Assembly: GCA_025331435.1 (NCBI GenBank)
Contig: JAIWNI010000030.1
Span: 62,001-126,000, forward strand
Direction: 5' to 3'
Length of the DNA stretch: 64,000 nt
Source of the DNA: Choanephora cucurbitarum
Taxonomy: Eukaryota > Mucoromycota > Mucoromycetes > Mucorales > Choanephoraceae
Position numbers and translations under genes: made by a program. Positions 46,575 through 57,786 of the stretch are shown piece by piece. How positions within the stretch are numbered: position 1 is the stretch's first letter; each line of letters begins with the position of its first letter. The notes beneath the pieces are model-generated. The model saw only the letters and a list, made by a program, of their open reading frames with translations, was not told the origin of the DNA and made no database searches.

Positions 46575-48461
46575 GATGCTGTTGAGTAATAAGAGTAACA
46601 ATAAAAGGAAAAAAGGGAGAAAGAAATGATATAAGGAACTTCAGTTAAAAAAGCTTTTGTCGGGCGTTTTCTAAACTCAATAACCACATTTGGTGTAAAT
46701 CAATCCAATCAGATCCATTCAAATAGAAAAGAAAGCATTGTGCTCAAAGGCCAGATGTTCATATTTCCTTATTAAAATCTACTGCTGTCTATATACGGTC
46801 TTACTGAATGGAAAATTACTAAGATGACGACATACTTTATAGTTTGCCTCATACTAATTGCAACAAGCTTTGTAGGTTAGTTAGCTTAGATAATAAAATT
46901 GCCTTGAAGATCACATCCGTCTATGCTTGATAGATTCTGGTCTTAGAAAATTCACTCCTTTATGTCAGCTAATGGGATAATTGAGTTTTTACTGTTTGTT
47001 TTAGTCTATTTACTATAGAAACCAAGGTGGTTTAGAGTGGCATATGGTTTCTCTGGATTTCAATGATTGTTGCCAAATGGAAGAAACGTTGAGCGTTTCT
47101 AACTAGAGATAAATTATGTATGACAACCTCATGGCTTTATAGCAACAAACGAGAATGCTCGTTGGCAATTAAAGCGTTAGCTGATATGCACGAATGCTTG
47201 TTTTTGTTGATCTGGTGTCTCTAGTACAAATTGAAATTAGGTTAGGTTAAGATCGCTATCTTTTATCCTTATTGAATTGCCTGATTACATCGGAAAGACG
47301 GTAAAGCTAATATTCATACTATTCAGACAGGATCTTTAGGGTCATAGTTGATGCTATCAATATAACTAGCTTTTATGTTAATATCGCGGTATTGCTTGCT
47401 AGCATACTGTTAATAACGATACACAAGTATGTTCGGTTGAAGAAACCTCTTCAAGATTTCAGCCTGATTTGAAAAAGGGTATTTTCCCTGAACACTTCTT
47501 TAAATCATCTAATGTGTTTAACTTCTAGTGTTGAAGCATCTCTTTCTTCACTCATCGTTTCAAGAGAACTCTATTCACAGGCTAATGATACCTGATTGGT
47601 TCACGGTTCTAAGCCTGGTACATTGAAATCAGTATCCTTTTCTATGTTGGCGAGATAGATAGAGCTGCAATGTTGGTTTTGCCGGCCACCTTATTTTGTT
47701 TTCTCTTTTATTTTATTTCTGGAGAAGGGTCGCTTCTTATCTTGGCACTTCAAAGTAAAAAAGTGTGCCGGCTTCAGTTAATCTATTCCTAATGAACATA
47801 CTACTTCAAACAAGACAGAGCCAACTCTCTTTTCTGTTTTCCTTCAAACCACGCAACTTGCCAAATTATCATAAAAGCTCAGCAAAAACGAAAACAAACT
47901 GGGGAGACTTTATCTTTTGTCTTCTGACAATAAGATAACTGTCTCGTACAATTATAAAGAATAGTGCACACATTTGAGTAATGCTTGATTCAAGAACATA
48001 TCCCAAACCCAAGCATCTAGTGAATATCACGTGACTATGAAGCGATCCATCAAATCGCATCACTGACCGTTTTGATGATCTGTCTTGGCTCAATGGCTAT
48101 GAAAAAGAAAAGGAAAAGGAAAGATAGAGGATATTGTATATGCATATGCATATATATATGTATATGTGTATTTGGCAGTTAAGTATTGTGGCATGTATAT
48201 TTCTTTTAACCAGCATTATATTGTATTATCTTTGTTTGTTCGTTCGTCACCTTGTAAAGGTTAGTCAAGATGCGTGGACATACTTTATTTTTATCCAATT
48301 ATCAACCAAAAGAGGTTGTCGGTGCTTCACTTATTTTTAGTTCAGCCAATCACTTTAACAACTCGCTGCTTTTTTTTTTCGCTCCTGCTTTTTTTATAAA
48401 TTGCATCGAACTGCATTAGTGTTTTTTCTTTTCTCTTAATCTAATTTTTTCTTCTGAAAAA
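46575..48461. other. Divergent intergenic region (GID4 / KTR), nothing recognised
   Basis: About 1.9 kb. Short chance frames only. Two GCCGGC sites flank a TC-rich segment at about 47680-47775, and an (AT/TG)-rich run lies at about 48135-48170. No gene, tRNA or repeat structure could be supported. Confidence 0.45.
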
Positions 48462-49734
48462 ATGAGGTGGCCAAGTAGTCGACTAATACCTTTTATATTT
48501 TTGGCTATTGGATCAGCCCTTATCTTGCTTTCTTTTCAGACCTTCTTTACAATCTCAAAAAAGCCTGTCGATGAAGTGATAGTCAAAGACAATAGTAGCC
48601 CTGTCAAAGCCTGTATTGTTGTTCTTGTCCGTAACAGTGAACTAGACGGTATCCTTTCAACTATGACTCAGTTAGAAAAGACATACAACAGCAAGTTCAA
48701 CTATCCTTACGTCTTTTTGAACGACGACGACTTTACAGAAGAGTTTAAGGAGCGTACTACTGCTGTCACAAAAGCAGCTACTCAATATGGAAAATTAGAC
48801 CATCAGATGTGGGGATACCCTTCTTTTATCAACCAGACTTATGCGGCTGAATGTAGAGCAGAAATGGCCCGTTATAATATACCTTATGCTTCTAGTGAGT
48901 CTTATCGCCATATGTGCAGGTAAAGAAAATGGATTTTTGAAAAGAAAAGAATGCTCATTGTTTATACGGTCTAGATTCCAGAGTGGCTTCTTCTTTAGGC
49001 ATCCATTGTTAGATGAATATGATTATTATTGGCGCATTGAACCTGATGTAGATTACACATGTGATATTGATTATGACGTGTTTAAGTTTATGCGAGACAA
49101 CAATAAGAAATACGGTAAGGTTTAGAAGAAGAAAAAAAGAGTGATGATAAAACAAGATAAACCAACCTTCTTTCAGGATTTACTATTGCATTCAGAGAAT
49201 TCCTTCAAACTGTACCTACCCTTTGGCAGACAGTTATGAATTTTAGACGTGACTATCCTGATGTAGCAGCTCGCTGGCCTTCTAGAAAAGAATCTCTAAT
49301 TGACTTTGTCACAAGTGATGAGGGCAACAGTTATAATGGATGCCATTTCTGGACTAATTTTGAGATCGCTTCCCTCGAACTCTGGAGAAGCAACGACTAT
49401 CTCAAGCTGTTTCATTACTTGGATCAAACAGGTGGCTTTTTCTACGAGCGTTGGGGTGATGCGCCTGTTCATTCCATCGCAGCCTCTTTAATGCTTAAGC
49501 AAGAAGAATTTCATTTCTTTAACGATATAGGCTATCGACACACAGCTTATACGCACTGCCCTGCTGAACCAGAATATCGTGCCAAATGCTCATGTAATCC
49601 AGATATCAGTTTAGGTAAATAATGCAAATGTAGATTGTGTATACTGTTATTGATATCTTTTAAATGCAATAGATTTCAAGGATCCTATGTCTTGTTTACC
49701 CCAATATAATGCTGCAATGAGCAAATATAAATAA
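48462..49734 (+). CDS. KRE2/MNT1-type alpha-1,2-mannosyltransferase (GT15)
   Basis: The protein starts MRWPSSRLIPFIFLAIGSAL at 48462, a type II Golgi anchor. The catalytic domain begins KACIVVLVRNSELDGILSTM and continues YPYVFLNDDDFTEEFK and CRAEMARYNIPYASSESYRH. The next exon gives FQSGFFFRHPLLDEYDYYWR with IEPDVDYTCDIDYD, the family donor/metal region. Then come SYNGCHFWTNFEIASLELWR, holding the conserved catalytic Glu, and GGFFYERWGDAPVHSIAASL. A short terminal exon (about 49672-49734) adds DFKDPMSCLPQYNAAMSKYK. GT15 enzymes extend O- and N-linked mannans of secreted and wall proteins. Three introns; all family blocks are intact. Confidence 0.94.
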
Positions 49735-49859
49735 AATCAAAAAGCTAATCTATGTACAAGTAGCACAACATTGATCCAAACATTTAAGATCTATTCACAA
49801 TAAAAAGAAAAAGAACGGTGAGCACAGATATATTATTTGTGATAAAAACAACATTACCT

Positions 49860-50960
49860 GTGCGATTTCCTCACCAAGCAGGAAACATATAAGACTGATC
49901 ACTTGCACCACCGTACAGTAACATGGCAATAAAAAACACCATGATAGATGTCCCAGAATCCAGTGCAGTAGATACAAGACGGTTGTATTTGATGAACAGA
50001 GAGCAGTATTTTCTTTTAATGTAGTACTGTGATGTCAGCATGATCACAAATGAGACGGTGATCCAACTTGTGGCGGTACCGGGTATGATGGTAGCACCAA
50101 CAAGAGTCATAGGTATAGTCCACCAAACAAGCGTTGTATCCAAACAGAGCCTGCATTCTCGAAGCAGATAAAGGATATCCCTCCTAAAGTGGGAATCATC
50201 TATTGAGGAATGAACTCATACACAAATACACAAGCAAACCATATAAAGAAAAACTGTGTACGCCATTTTGACTCTTTATGATCAGCATTCAATGTATTTA
50301 GTAAGGAAGTGGTTGGGAGACAAGTAGGCCAGATCATATTGGGTGAATCCACTAGAAATTGCTTCGATTGGCCTGCAATACCATAGCTTATCATCTGGGT
50401 AGCTAGCAGTAAAATTATGGATCCTATCACTCCTGGTGAATTGCTGTAATAAAGGTTTTGTGCTGATAAAATATAAATAGCATAAGCTGCCGCATTAACT
50501 GAAGAAACAATGACATAAATGCAAGTATGTTCCTTGAAAGGGCTTGGGTTGATACATTCTCCTTGAGGAAGATACTTCGATCAAGCCTGGCAGACGACAT
50601 AAGCAATCATCAGCATGAATATATTTGTTAGTGGCAATCCAACTGGTTTGAATGTCATGAGTTGGAAGACAGATGAGCCTAAGCAAACCAGCAACTATGG
50701 AGATAGATTCACTTTTCTCATGAGAAACTCTGCCCTTGTTTTTTATTGTTTAAATAGTTTACAATGCCAGTGACAAACACACGCAAAGCGAAGCAAGGAA
50801 GACTAAGATTATCCTTCAATGTGGCCAATTGATTCATCACTTGGATGTCAGAAAAATGCCTTTGTAGATAGTGCAATATGATTGAAAACAGATTCTCATG
50901 AGATTTTATGTACAAATGATAAAACAAATACAATTTCAAGACGCTTTAAACCTTGACATA
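49860..50960 (-). pseudogene. Oligopeptide transporter (OPT) pseudogene
   Basis: Minus-strand frames hold colinear OPT pieces: an eroded N-terminal part around 50720-50830 (NLSLPCFALRVFVTGIVNYL); a central part with YLPQGECINPSPFKEHTCIY and VIVSSVNAAAYAIYILSAQN; then GIAGQSKQFLVDSPNMIWPT, CLPTTSLLNTLNADHKESKW and FFFIWFACVFVYEFIPQ. An in-frame TAG follows at 50200. Just after it the frame reads MIPTLGGISFICFENAGSVW, and after a frameshift it jumps to the family's C-terminal SQYYIKRKYCSLFIKYNRLV and STALDSGTSIMVFFIAMLLY. The large middle section (roughly 200-300 residues by family length) is missing. Stops, frameshifts and deletion make this a dead copy of a proton-coupled peptide/siderophore transporter. 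Confidence 0.85.
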
Positions 50961-51639
50961 CTAGATATGTAGCTTGTACGTATTATAAGTTCTGACATTA
51001 ACTCTACATTTGTATATACTCACCTCAAGTTTACATAAATTCATATGAAATACACTGAAAAAATATACAAGCCGTAACCTTTATATTTCATAGTTCTATG
51101 GCGCATTTTTTTGACCTGGGTTCCTTACACATATAATGATCAGCAGGCTGGCAAATACCTTTTTAAACAAGGCATGATTCTTCTAAAATTATTTCGCGCT
51201 CTCTATTTTATGCAGTGTATCTTCTGTAATTGCTGAGTTCTTTGTTGATTTAGTGGATAGCATTTCTTACTAGGTAGACACAAAAAAGGACTCGAATATG
51301 GCTGTTTATTCTTATTTTTTGACGCTCAAATTTTACCGAGCTAATCATTTTATTCACAAGACAAAAAAGAATTCTACCAAAAAGCCTTTTTCTCTCCTAG
51401 ACTTAACAAAAAAAAAGGAACATCAAGACGATATGTCCATATTAGAGATGCATGCATGTATGTACTTCTTTTATATGTTTCCGTATAGAATTTTAGAGCT
51501 ACATCTTGCATGATTTGAAGTTTAGTATATAGGTCAATCTGATTGGCTAAGCTGGCTTATCTAATGCAGCCGCCCCTCCATATTGTTGTTTTTTTTAGAA
51601 AAATATTTGCTTCGTTTTTTTCTTATCTAGCTCAAGAAA

Positions 51640-52326
51640 ATGGAAGAAGATGATCAAAAACAGGTAGATTTTTCTCATGTTCTTTACTGTCAAATACAGA
51701 CACCAATTGAAATGGCTTTCAGGAATTAATGACAGCTGTGTGGTACTCAGTGAGTGAAATTGCAAAGCAAGAAGGTATAAGAAATGCTTTAAACTATTCC
51801 ATAGCATGATAGTCATCTTCTCTTTCTCTTGATAGCATTGTCACAGGGAAAAACTTTGTCAGATGCATATATTGCTTCCTTGGCCGAAATTGTGTTTGAA
51901 CAAATGCGTAATTAAACCTAACTTTGCTTTTTCCCGTTCTTGTGGGCTGATCTATCTTGTGTAGAAACAATGGCGAACGACTTGGAATCTTTTGCAACGT
52001 AAATCATTATCAAAAACCAGAAGAAGAATGTCAAACTCATTTTATGCTATTAGTCATGCTAGACGTGCTGTCATTTCAATGGATGATGTCAAGGTATACA
52101 CACATACATGCAAAATATTGAAAAGAAAATGAGCGTGTAACATTTATCGTTCAACGCGAATTTTAGCTATGTGCTCGACGTAATGACAGTCTGGTAAAAC
52201 AATTAGCCAAATGCCTTACTTAAAATTTATCTCACCTTCTTTTAAAATTTAAAGTACAACCTCTTATCAGAAACGGCTAAAGACATCCAAGAAGAAGCAA
52301 GTAATAAACGAAATAAGAGAAAGTAA
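51640..52326 (+). CDS. MHF1: CENP-S/MHF1 histone-fold protein, seven small exons
   Basis: Seven exons join without frame breaks: 51640-51663, 51723-51774, 51836-51907, 51965-51998, 52054-52093, 52167-52193 and 52255-52326 (321 nt, 106 residues). The product reads ELMTAVWYSVSEIAKQEA, LSQGKTLSDAYIASLAEIVF, TMANDLESFATHARRAVISM and DDVKLCARRNDSLYNLL, then a Lys/Arg tail. This is the CENP-S histone fold (A-V-W-Y-x-V, I-A-S-L-x-E-x-V, D-L-E-x-F-A-x-H-A-x-R, R-R-N-x-S-L). With CENP-X it acts at kinetochores and with FANCM in fork repair. Each intron has GT-AG borders. No single exon is longer than 72 nt, so a simple open-frame search would miss the gene. Confidence 0.92.
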
Positions 52327-52398
52327 AATAAAGGGTAGATTTACAGCCAAAAGAGAGAACTTGAAAATTCTTTTTTATTTAATAAAAGAAAAAAGGTT

Positions 52399-52905
52399 TT
52401 ACAATAGTTTTTGATGTTCATGATCATTTGCATGCATCATTTGATTACGAAGATCATCTGCGTGTGTACAATTGACAACGTTTGTTTCGCTTACACCAGG
52501 AAACAAAGCACTCACTGCTCCTGCTAAAGGTGTAGGGGAAGTAGGTGCAGACGAGGCAATAACTGTAGGTTGAACCGCATCCACGGACATACTAGTAGAA
52601 ACATCAGAAGACCGTCTTCTCTCTTGCTGCTGTTGTTCTTCTATAGACGTTGTCGAGCTTCGACGTGCAAGTTGTTTTTTCTCTCTTTGTTCATGCATCA
52701 CATCCTTGACAAAGCCAGCTACATCTTTAACATATCCTACTAAACCAAGTTTCTCAGGTGAAAGGCTATGTTGTGCTATTTTGTGGTCGCTTTGTACGTG
52801 AGGTGTATGAATGACATGTGTATAATTGTATGGTTTTCGGTCAGGAGCCAATGCCATATCAACTGGCACATGGCCAGGTAGTTCGCTATTTTGACGGTTG
52901 CTCAT
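52399..52905 (-). CDS. Hypothetical low-complexity protein, 168 aa
   Basis: Single exon. The ATG at 52905 gives MSNRQNSELPGHVPVDMALA and is preferred over the open upstream frame, which lacks an early ATG in good context and crosses an A-rich leader. The middle contains LGLVGYVKDVAGFVKDVMHE, a short amphipathic helix-like repeat (YVKDV/FVKDV). Two basic-Ser clusters (RRSSTTS, RRRSSDVS) look like PKA-type phosphorylation sites, followed by a Gln run and a Ser/Thr/Pro stretch. No membrane helix or enzyme motif. I do not recognise it. It converges on MHF1 with 72 bp between the stops. Confidence 0.6.
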   Translation of the reverse strand: MSNRQNSELPGHVPVDMALAPDRKPYNYTHVIHTPHVQSDHKIAQHSLSPEKLGLVGYVKDVAGFVKDVMHEQREKKQLARRSSTTSIEEQQQQERRRSSDVSTSMSVDAVQPTVIASSAPTSPTPLAGAVSALFPGVSETNVVNCTHADDLRNQMMHANDHEHQKLL

Positions 52906-54273
52906 TTTGTTTGAAAAGTGAATAAAGAAACAAGAAGAAAAAACGTAAGGTATCTCCGGGGCTTTTCTAATAGAAAATTCATGCAAAAAGAAGAGCTATT
53001 TTTCTCGGACCACAAATCTATATGACATCAGTGATTTTACTGCCTATACAGTAATAAATATGGTGTGGTTAATTCTATTGTATAAATGATCGAAGAATAG
53101 TTGTTATCTTTTCCTTTCTTTCGTTTTCTCTTTCTTTACTTTTAGTTTGCTGATGCCTTACAGATATACACAGTATTGAAGTAAGATCTGTTGAATGGGC
53201 ACTCGTTAGGTGATTTCAATAAATTGGTCCCTATTGCTTAAATTGTATAATAAAAAAAGAGAAGAGCTATTCAAGAAGAGAAGTTTTAGGATAGCTGTCT
53301 TAATTGTCGCTCAAGATCTTGTCAAACCTCCGACTAAAAAAAGGCGTCATTCTTTACAATACCCTCATATATGGTCCCACCAGCCAAATCCAACATTTCC
53401 CTAGCGACAAAGGAAAAGAGACGGGGGTGATTTATTTGATGAGACAATAGAAACCATACTAGTTAAAAGTAAGTCGATGCAGTATCAATCATCAATATGT
53501 GCGATAAGCTCATTTTTCTTGTAGTAATTATAATAAAAGACGAATCAGAACTTAATGTTTGACTGATCGAATGGCAAGCACCTTACAGACAAAAGATAAA
53601 TGAGACTGAGCGGCATTCTACTTACAAAGACTTTAGTGCTGTTGTTTGTTACTCTGCAATACATAAAGGCTTGTAGCATAACTTTTGAATTGAGTCATAT
53701 TTGTGCTTTCCCAACAGAGCGCTATCATTTCATCACTCTTCGATCTTCAGCAACATATCTGTGTTGGGTTCAATGAGTTGTGGTCTATGCAAAATCACAT
53801 CTGGACTTAGTTATAGAGTCAAACTTTCATGTATAGTATTGAATTTTGACAATTTAAATTTTAACTTGATACAAATGCAGTCGTAATTGATCGCTTTGCA
53901 TAGCGAGATGTCGAACACATGTTTAAAGGAATAGTTTGCGAATAAAGAAAGGAACACATACTGACTGAACAAGCCTTATAGTAAAATACTTTCCCTTCTG
54001 TCTCAAACAATTCCATGAAATACAAAATATGTCAAGTACCACTGAAAAATGTCCATTGTTTGTTATATTAATTTATTCTGAGGCAACATGTTTCAGTCAT
54101 TGAATCAAAGCCAATGAACATAAAGTTTAGCCTTTACTTTTCTCACAATTATCCACGCACATGTGCAATGAAAATGCAAATAAGCGATGACACACTTTTA
54201 TTCGACGCATGTATTGTTAATCAAAAAGCAATAGTCTTTCTTTCCTCAATTTCTGTTTTCCTTTTAACTTGAA
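52906..54273. other. Intergenic region, nothing recognised
   Basis: About 1.4 kb between divergent genes. Chance frames at 53210-53404 (Lys/Arg-rich) and 53701-53886 without family resemblance. AT-rich throughout. Confidence 0.45.
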
Positions 54274-55366
54274 ATGTCTTTGTTTGACAAAGAAGCGAAT
54301 TTAGAAAGAAGACCTTTACAACATGGAATAAAGAAAACAGATACTATGCTTGTGCCTTGGCCAATCGTTCTAGCTGTCATACCCACATTAGGTGCGTTTT
54401 TTGGAGGAAGTGCAGATATTTGGAGCGACTTTATTGTAGTTTTGTTGATCTTGTTCTATGTCTACAAATGGATGACAGGTAAATATATGGTTGGGCAATG
54501 CCAAATACGGATTCCACTTAATCCATAGGTGTGTCAATATAGTGCCGTGGTCCTACTACGAAAGTGCTAAAAGTAGAAATATGCTCTACCAACAAACGCC
54601 TATGAAGAAGGCTTGCTTGATGAGTGAAAAAGAAAAGGAAAAAAACCGGGCAATACAGAAGGAGTTGAACCGTCATGAACTCGCAGGCCTCGCATGGGTT
54701 GTTCTTTCACCTGCAATTGCAGGCTACACACTTCATTACAGCCGATATCTTTTGAGCAACTTTGACCACTATATTAGCTCGTTTAACATTGGTGTCTTTA
54801 TTTTGGCTGCTTCCATCAAACCTGTAACACATATCCTGACACTTTTACAAGGGCGCACTATGTTCCTTCAGTCTGAATCTCGAGTGACTGAGAGCCAGAT
54901 TGATTTATTGGAAAACAAGATTGACGCTTTAGAAAGACAAGTGTATTGGCTAAGACAACAAGCGTCAAAGAAACATGACGACCATAAGAGTGATAATTAT
55001 ACACTTCATCACCTAGCAAAAGCTTTCAATAGAGCAGAAAAGCGAGATATTGCATTGAGATCATGTATGCAAGAGCAGTTGGATGAAATAGATAACAGAG
55101 TGCGTGAGTTTAGTCAAAGAATAGGCGCTCAATCAGGACATAAAGACAAGAAGAGTAAGAATGAACCTCATTATCTTTGGCATATTATTGTTCGGCTATG
55201 TTTCTTACCACTCAATATGTCTTTATGGATAATACGTCATACATTTTGGTTCTTGCCAGCTCATTCCACTGATCGTATACGAGAAAAAGATGAACTGTCT
55301 TCATTTGTGCCTTACAATACAGCTGAATCTTGCTATTCTTCTGAAGGCAATGTTGCTGCTTTTTAA
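54274..55366 (+). CDS. Conserved fungal membrane / coiled-coil protein of unknown function
   Basis: Exon 1 starts MSLFDKEANLERRPLQHGIK and contains a hydrophobic pair, VPWPIVLAVIPTLGAFFGGS and FIVVLLILFYVYKW. The second exon is joined at the acceptor after TCAATATAG (about 54541), giving VPWSYYESAKSRNMLY; using the earlier acceptor would introduce a stop. It continues with LAGLAWVVLSPAIAGYTLHY, SFNIGVFILAASIKPVTHIL, a coiled coil (QIDLLENKIDALERQVYWLR) and a late hydrophobic segment, LWHIIVRLCFLPLNMSLWII. The VPW-x-x-Y-x-S-A motif and layout recur in uncharacterised fungal proteins I have seen, so it is a real conserved gene, but no function can be given. It lies 130 bp upstream of uL15m on the same strand. 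Confidence 0.7.
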
Positions 55367-55495
55367 TTTTGTGTATCAACTGTCATTTTTTTTTACCCTT
55401 GATATTAATAAAAAAAAATAGTTTAAAAAAAGCCTCTCTTTTTTATATATAACAAGCGATCTTAGCTGTATAAACTTTGTTGCATCACAGATAAT

Positions 55496-56363
55496 ATGCT
55501 TCGTTCAATCTTCAACTTTACTCGATCCAACACAATCGCTGTTCGCTCAGTCTCAACACAGGCCTCTATTCAGCCTCCAAAGACCCCTGTTAATCTCGGT
55601 CATCTGTCAGATAATGCAGGTGCTGTCTCTGAGGTAAGACTTACATTGCAAACTACTTTTTGACCCAGCAACTTACTTTAAGTCAACAAAAGCGTACTCG
55701 TGTAGGTCGTGGTCCCGGTTATGGTAAGGGCAAGACTGCTGGTCGTGGTCATAAAGGTCAAAATGCTCGTGCTGGTAATGGACGACCTGTACCTTGGTTT
55801 GAAGGTGGTCAAACACCTCTTGTTAGACGCTTGCCCAAGCGAGGTTTCTACAACATGTAAAGTAGCTTGAGAGAACTGTTAAACAACGGATACTTACTGA
55901 GATAATATAGTCATGGCAAGGAATATCAAGAATTGAATTTAGATCGTCTTGAACACTGGATTAAGACAGGCCGTGTCGATGCCTCTCAACCTATTACAAT
56001 GAAGCATTTGTTAGACAGCCGTTGCATACACAAGATTGAAGACGGTGTCAAGTTGTTGAGTGTTGTAAGTCTCAAATAGAGTAAATCTGATCTATAAGTT
56101 AAACACATCAAATATAGGGCGCCCATACATTCAGCACACCTGTCACAATTGAAGTCTCAAGAGCATCACAAAAGGCCATTGAGGCCATTGAGAAAGCTGG
56201 CGGAAAGATTGTCACTCGTTACTACAACGCTCTTGGCTTGAGATCACTTATTCACCCTGAAAAATTCGCTCAAATGCCCAAGTTGGCAGCACCATTACGA
56301 CAAGAAGAAATCAAATATTACTCAGACCCTAAGAATAGAGGTTATTTGGCTATGCAACAATAA
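55496..56363 (+). CDS. MRPL10: Mitochondrial ribosomal protein uL15m
   Basis: The protein starts [20 protein letters not shown] at 55496, an Arg/Ser-rich mitochondrial presequence. The uL15 core follows: [13 protein letters not shown], then [20 protein letters not shown] and [20 protein letters not shown], the Gly/Arg-rich loop that threads into 23S-type rRNA, with [10 protein letters not shown]. Later exons give [35 protein letters not shown] and [21 protein letters not shown] fungal-specific tail ends [14 protein letters not shown]. Three introns; the first acceptor is ambiguous between two AG sites that both keep the frame, changing about nine residues. Assigned to the mitochondrial large subunit from the presequence and bacterial-type core. 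Confidence 0.94.
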
Positions 56364-57786
56364 AAGAGAAGATACTAAGATTTGTACATACAGTAATGGA
56401 TGGAGATAAGGTGGTGTAGATTTGGCCCCTTATAATACAATAAAATCCTCTCCAAAATATGTGGAATATCGAGGAGCATCGAAACAACTATAGGATTACG
56501 AGTCGAATCATTTAAGCTTCAGAAACTGTTTTCTTTCGTTTTCTTTTAGCTCTCGATTTTCTTTTTTAGAGAACGTATTTGCGGATTGCTTTTATAGATT
56601 TTTTTTAAATTGCTGTCAACCAAAGGGTGTCAGTTCGTGATAAACACTTCAGAAAGCGTAAAGTCAACGATATTAACAGATTGAAAGAAGGTGACAGCAC
56701 TTAACATGCTGTCTAACGTAACTTTTGGATATGTACACTTACCGGAAGCAAGAACCAATCCAGATAGATATGCAAATGCCTCCTTTGCAGTATGTTTTTT
56801 TTTCGTGAAACAGAAAACTGGCTCATTCAATTTGAACCTTTCTGTTCTGTACAAGAGTTGTACTGTTGTAACATTCATAACCTAATGAAGCACTTTAGTA
56901 ATAGATATCTACATATTCTTCTGATTGACCAAACAGTTCTATGGGAAAGAAGTTATCTATAAGAAAGGTACTTTACGCCACTGTCATTATATCTGTTGGC
57001 CTTACAATAAATGAGGATGTCTTTTTGTAATCTCCTTTCCACGTACTGAGGATTAGCTCAAAGCAGAAATATGAGTATGAGTCCTTTTTGTTATCTATAA
57101 TTCACCGAAGGTATACTTGGAGTTGACATGTAACATTTGACAATTCAAATTACCAATACATTGGTATGGATTTCTTCTTAGGAACAAAACCTCATCCTTC
57201 TTATGTAGCCTAATATATGTGCTTTTTCATCAACTTCAAAATGCGTATAGAGCTATTGACTGCTAACTGTTAAGAAAACAGCTAGAGAAAGAAGCAAAAT
57301 AGAATGCTGTCAATCCTTTGTATGTGCTAATTTGCATGTCTTTATTACAAGGTCTAGTTAATTGTCTGAAATAATTCATTGATGCTTACTTGCTATAAGA
57401 TCGAAACCTACTGACAGATAAATTAGCTTCTATTTAGCTGATCCAATAAAATACTTTTTCATCTTGCAGATGAGATATTGATTCATAAAATAAAACTCCT
57501 CTTGGCCTCCCTTCTATCCCAAACGTCTCTAATTCCTTCACTATAACCGTCGGGATTGCAAAAACAACCCAATAGTGGTAGAAGACAAAAGTCCAAGATC
57601 TACGCCACTGCCTTAAACAGATTTTTTTTCTGACGCGGTGGATTGACTCGGTGGAAGCGAATTACCTTTTATAGGCTTTCTTACATCTCTTTTTTTTTCT
57701 AGTCTCCCACCATCACTTATTTATATAGAACCTTATTTTTCTCTTCGTCTTCTTTTTGTATCTCTTTCTCTTTGCTTGTCACTACT
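56364..57786. other. Intergenic region upstream of SHMT
   Basis: About 1.4 kb. Overlapping chance frames on both strands at 56630-56885. The 57600-57780 end contains a GGTGGATTGACTCGGTGG segment and CT-rich stretches just before the SHMT start, which are presumably promoter and 5' UTR. Confidence 0.4.
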
